This document shows, piece after piece, positions 41,001 through 47,000 of a stretch of DNA of 64,000 nt; within the stretch, counting starts at the first letter, position 1; every line of letters begins with the position of its first letter. The translations under genes were made by a program, and so were the position numbers. The stretch lies in contig JASANE010012231.1 of the NCBI GenBank assembly GCA_030248225.1, forward strand, positions 1 to 64,000, read 5' to 3'. The notes beneath the pieces are model-generated. The model saw only the letters and a program-made list of their open reading frames with translations. It made no database searches and was not told where the DNA came from. This DNA comes from Trileptium ribeirensis (Eukaryota; Nematoda; Enoplea; Enoplida; Thoracostomopsidae).

Positions 41001-44000
41001 TTTGAAACCTTGTTTCCAAAATTTTACATGAATAAACATATGCCTTTTGCATGTTGCATCGCAGCATTGTTACCTTGTTATATCGTGTAAAACTTATAAC
41101 TGATTTGGACAAAACTAATACGCCGCCAATGCAATCCCATTGTGTTTTTAAAAGCGCTGCAATCGTTTCACTTAACTCATGGACACAAATTAGATATAGT
41201 GAAAACATTCAATGCTATATGTAATGTAAAAATACTTTACAACTGTCCAATCGTTTAGGTAATATTCTAAACTGGTTATAAAATTTTCTAACAAACAGCA
41301 TTTAACGGCTAAATCGATATTAATTTAATATTTTTTGTTTCTAGCCCGGTTATCCAAAGCTCTGTAGTATAAAGTTCTCTCGTATTTTTATTTTACAATG
41401 ATAATTTGCCGAAAGATACTCATTTTGCCTATATGGAACTATTTGCTGAAATTGCAAAATGTACACCCAGACATGTGCTGATTTTCATAAAATTTGAATG
41501 CAATGAAAGCAACAATTTAGATTGTGGCACAACATATATAACTACTGTCGAGTATAGTTTCAAGCAAATTAAAGGCTGTCCAGGTTTATATAATATCAAA
41601 CAGTATATTAAATCTGTCGATGTGGGTTAAGATTTATGTGTTATTGTATTTGATTTAACTAAGTTTTTATCTCTGTGTGCGCAAATTACTTCATCTGTTT
41701 TAGTTACCTCTGCAATAAATAATACATCGCCAATTGAAGTGTAGGAATCAGAAATGAATAGTTAATGTATAAGACGTGCATTTGGTCTGTACTTGAATGC
41801 GCTTTTCCAGCATGAAGCCATATCAACTCTGAGACATAGGCTGTGTTGAAAACATACAGAGATCTCTCGGGTAGAAATACCATATTTGAAAATTCTTTGG
41901 TATATAAGTGGCGAAACTATTTAACTTCTCTTCAGGAAACCATCAGGGCTTAACCAATTAAATCAAGAGTTGATGAAGGCTTTCAAGAAGTCATCACCAA
42001 ATCTTGGTTAAATCTTTCACATGTAATAAGCGTTACCATATGCACTGCATTCAATGGTATTTACCAACATATAAATCTTAACTTGTTTTGCTGATAGATT
42101 ACGTAGCCCATGTCACGTTTAAGATATTAAAAACGATCTTCTAAACGAAATAATTGTTAGAAAAATTTGTTTGATATATCTCAAATCAAAACCTTAAAGC
42201 CATAACATTTTGCACTGCCTTACGTAAACCAGTGTTCCGCTCATGTGCTATCACATTTCGTGTACTTCTTATAATTTCGTAGATATTTGAGTCAAATAAT
42301 GCAATTAATGTATTATTTATGCATAAAAGTATTATTTTTCGTTTATTTTTTATAACTACTTTTATTTTTCAGTTTCCTAAATTTATACAGCTACTGCTGT
42401 AATAGTAGCGCAATGCTTTGAGACAGAAGCACAAGGTAGTATTTCTATAGCACACCATATACATAACGACTAAGATCTGGATGTAATATTATCAGCTTGA
42501 CGCTGCCTAAAAATTTGTAAACGCAAGCATGAACACGTAGCTCTGTCTGAAAGTACAGCTGTAAAGAACTTCAGCGTTTCGGAAATATTTTTCATTCTTG
42601 AGAGATTTGTGTTCATGAGTATAATGGATAGCAAACATGTAGTGCTATCTTCCTTCGTCGTTGATGCCGTTAACACAGATGTTTGACACCGTGTACCAGA
42701 TTATCTGAAGATTTTGCTGCAAAAGTGTGGCGTCACACAAAGCTTGGAAAATTATTTTATATAATATCGTTCAGAATAGCCTCTAAGACATTGATAATTA
42801 AAAATTGTTTCTACTCAAATTCTGGGATGCAAACACTTACTTAAACTGCCATAAATTGCTTAGGAGTATAAACGATGTCGTTGACGAATTTCTTCTGAAA
42901 CAATCGGAAACAGCGGAATACAACACAACAGACGTGGAGGAATTTTGTAACGGATTTTCCGATCCCGACGAATTACTGCTGGCACTCGAAGACGTCTATA
43001 TGTTGGCTCATTACGGTGATGACCCATTTCCATTTAATATCGACTTTGCATCGACATCTCCGACAAAGATAAAGGATGCATTTATAACTGAAGTGAAAAA
43101 TGCCGACTCTACTAAGATCAGTAAAAGCTTTAGAGCCGCACGAATGTCTGCTAAGCGCGGTGTTCCTGCGCAACAGAAAGGCGGGTAAGGATATTATATT
43201 TAGTGCACTTTGTATATAGTTCTACTACAATGAAATATCATAATATCGCAAGCAGATAGCATAAACTGAGAATTTTTAAAAACACATAGACCAGTAACTA
43301 AAACGGAGCTCGGATTGTTTCTGCGTTTTTCTTTTCGTGTTTTATATATAATGACTTTGCGGTCTGAAATGTTAATTTATGTTGCGTATAATTTAAAAGC
43401 ATGATAAAGCCTAATAAATTTAGACTGCCATGTGATCTGTTCTGTTCGCTTAACTTTGTTTGATATTTTTAGCTGGTAGGCCAGTAAAAATTACGATGAA
43501 CCAAGTGACAGCAACAGCTGGTCGAACTTTTATGTGGGTAAGAACTCTAAATGGTGGCCTTGATGCGGAATGGTGCGCTTTTCAAATTTAGATTCGTACC
43601 AGCACACGTTCACCAATGTTCGTCTATTTATTCTCATCTTTTAGAGAAATTACATTTTTTAGGCGATTGATGCTGTAAAATTAATTTTATTTTTTTTCAA
43701 GCAGTTTCAACAGTAGTTGCGATCTTGTTACTCGAGGTACTTCATATTCAGAGTTGGGCAAATAAATGTCTTGCTAGAAATGTGAATATTCGCACTTTTT
43801 GTATTATTAATTTGTGTTTGCAAAGTGCTGTAGATATATTTTAGTACCCAAACAAAATGAAACGCAAATTGCTGCAATTAAATTTTTTGCTTGATCACAC
43901 ATATATGGCTCTACTATGAACGCAGTCCCTCCCCCCAAAGTAGCGAAATACCAACTGCAGTCTCATTGAAAATCTTCAATAAAAATTTTTGAGTTTACAA

Positions 44001-47000
44001 AGAATCTCGAATAACACAAATTTATGCATATGTGCATGGCAGTTGGGAATACTTTGCATTGCTTCTTTAACTGCAACGCATTATCTTCTAGAGTTATCTC
44101 TATAATTTTTACGTAAATTTATCCAATTTAACTTAATCGTACATAATCTAATATATACAGATATCTGAATATTCTATTTGTCCGATTCCGAAACTGTTTT
44201 TTTTGTTGGAATATATTTTAACTAATGGTGTTCATTTCAATTTAGAAAACCAGTAGCATAAGTGATGACCAGACAAGCGCAGATTTGCAGCAGCAGACTC
44301 GCCGGCGTAATTCCACAAACAATTTCTGACGCAGTACTTGACCAGCATCCCACGCTCATCAACAAAGGAGGAAAGATGCAATTTGATGTCGCGCAAAATT
44401 CCGAAACTGTTTTTTTCATTTTTGTTTGAATATATTCTAACTTATGATGTTCATTTCAATTTAGAAAACCAGTAGCACAAGTGACGACCAGACAAGCGCA
44501 GATTTGCAGCAGCAGACTCGCCGGCGCAATTCCAAAAAGAATTTCTGACGCAGTACTTGACCAGCATTCCACGTTCATCAACAAAGGAGTAAAGATGCAA
44601 TTTGATGTCGCGCAAAATTCCGAAACTGTTTTTTTTTTCATTTTTGTTTGAATATATTTTAACTTATGATGTTCATTTCAATGTAGAAAACCAGTAGCAC
44701 AAGTGATGACCAGGCAAGCGCAGATTTGCAGCAGCAGACTCGCCGTCGTAATTCCACAAACAATTTCTGACGCAGTACTTGACCAGCATTCCACGTTCAT
44801 CAACAAAGGAGTAAGGCTGCAATTTGATATTGCGCAAAATTCCGAAACTGTTTTTTTTTATTTTTGTTTGAATATATTTTAACTAATGGCATTCATTTCA
44901 ATTTAGAAAGCCAGTAGCACAAGTGATGACCAGACAAGCGCAAATTTGCAGCAGCAGACTCGCCGGCGTAATTCCACAAACAATTTCTGACGCAGTACTT
45001 GACCAGCATTCCACGTTCATCAACAAAGGAGTAAAGATGCAATTTGATGTCGCGCAAAATTCCGAAAAATTTGAAAGTGGGGTTCCGGAAACGTTCGAAC
45101 AACTTGTGGGTAGCTTCTTTGGTGGTATGGATAATAATTTTGGACAGTACGATCCAGACAAGTGGAGGTATTTAATTAAAGAATATCGGGTTTTTATTAT
45201 AAAGTAGAACAGCTTCCTATACTACGCATAACAAACCCTTTTTCGTGTCTAGTAGACATTACTTGTATTATTGGCTTCATGCAAAGGTAGCTTTACGTCA
45301 TATATAATCCCCTAAGAAGCACGAAGTATGTCTAACGCTGCCAGAATTGCAATATTTGAATTAATACAATTAGGAATTAGGGTAGAAGATTAGAATACAG
45401 TTTAACTCTTCCTGCCAAAAGTGATTTAATCTTCATGAAGAGGAATTCCATTTCACTTTACATTCAATTGTTATGAAATACATTAAATTGGGCAATTCAA
45501 ACTAAGTTTTGTGAACTGATAATCAATTACCTATGCACCAAAGCCAATTTAAAGTTGAATTAAAGATATACCTATATCTATAAGATATAGCGGTATTTAT
45601 TAGATATCTGTGCCAGGTTTTGACCTATTCTGTTTGGTTGATTGTTTGGTTTTGAGCTATTCTGTCTGGTTGGTTGACAGACAAAATCAATTTTGAATTC
45701 AATTTCAATTTTATTCTATCTCTGCAAACGTCGTATCGTAGTTCACATATAATGCTATCAGATATCGAGCAATATACACATAATTATTTATGAATCACCA
45801 ACGGTCACTCAGTTGCATTCATTTCGCCAAGAATTCAATGTTTCCATCTTCCTGATGTTAAGATCGCAAATTTAGTTACTCTTAATAAACAGTTGCTTAC
45901 GCTAACCCAGAAAATATTATAATTGCAGCCCAAACAAATTACGCAAATTCAGGATATTTAAGGTAAATATGTGTGTTCGCCTGTGCCTAATTTCGCAAAA
46001 TATAGTAACATAAACTGCAATAATGAGTGTATAATTCACAATCACCCATATGCAGACTAGACGTACAGCATTCATATAAAAGAGTAATTTCAGGATAAAT
46101 TAATTTAGGTTTGCATTATACAGCAAACTGTAAAGCAGCAGAACTCTATTTCAAGTATATAATTATTGAGGAACACAATGTTCAACGTTCCAGGCGGAGG
46201 GGATATTGAGGAATACATCTGTATAAATTATGGGCAAACTCAAACTTATTTGATCTTGTTGGTTCTTTATTTATAATTGTCTTATTGAAATCTGCTATAA
46301 GTTTTGTAGTTTCAACTACAAAATGACAATTTTATACAGTTTCTAGGGTTAAAATAGAACCCTAATATAAGAAGTAGTTATTTCACAAAATACTGTATAA
46401 AATTATTACTCGTTCGATAAGTTATTAAAGTTTGAAATAAATATATCTGATGTTGCATTTTGCCATTAAATGTTAGATATCCGATAGCAGGCGCGTACTT
46501 TTGAAAACTGTTGCTTACTTTTTATGAGGCATTTTTTCTGCAAAAAAAATTAAAAATATTTTGTCGCTTACTTGAATTCACATATGGCTTTTCAGTATTT
46601 GCGAAACCAGAAACAACTAGATGATATGCAAAATAGCAAACCTGAATTTCCACTAGCTTATCATGTGTTTACCTCACGAAGTTATATAGCACGGTTGCGG
46701 AGTTCGTGCTTTGTATCTATTTACTAACATAACAATTTGTCCAAATATAACGTTTTGCGTTAAACTGAATGTACTTTCAACTCTTATGTTTTTTGCAAAC
46801 TTAGTGCTATTTGTAGCTCGCATTAGCTAATAATATCTTTGCACTGTTTTAATTTCAACAAAAGTGGAAAAAATATTGCTCCGAAAAGAAAAAATTAACT
46901 AACAGACTCATTCATTGTTTTATGACAACACATTTTACTGATATATTTATCTATTATTAAAATTGTAGCTACAAAATGGAAAACAGGCGAATGATTTATG

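Larger units (their letters stand above)
37116..42863. other. Intron 17
   Basis: 5.7 kb, the longest intron. Contains a diverged tandem duplication (38440-38800) and a 1.57-kb foldback element (39511-41078). No additional module exon was found, which agrees with the A-B-C order. Confidence 0.6.

Noticed and set aside
44237..45161. Repeated minus-strand ORFs of 60-87 codons
   Set aside because: Antisense shadows of the four tandem copies of the exon 19 start.
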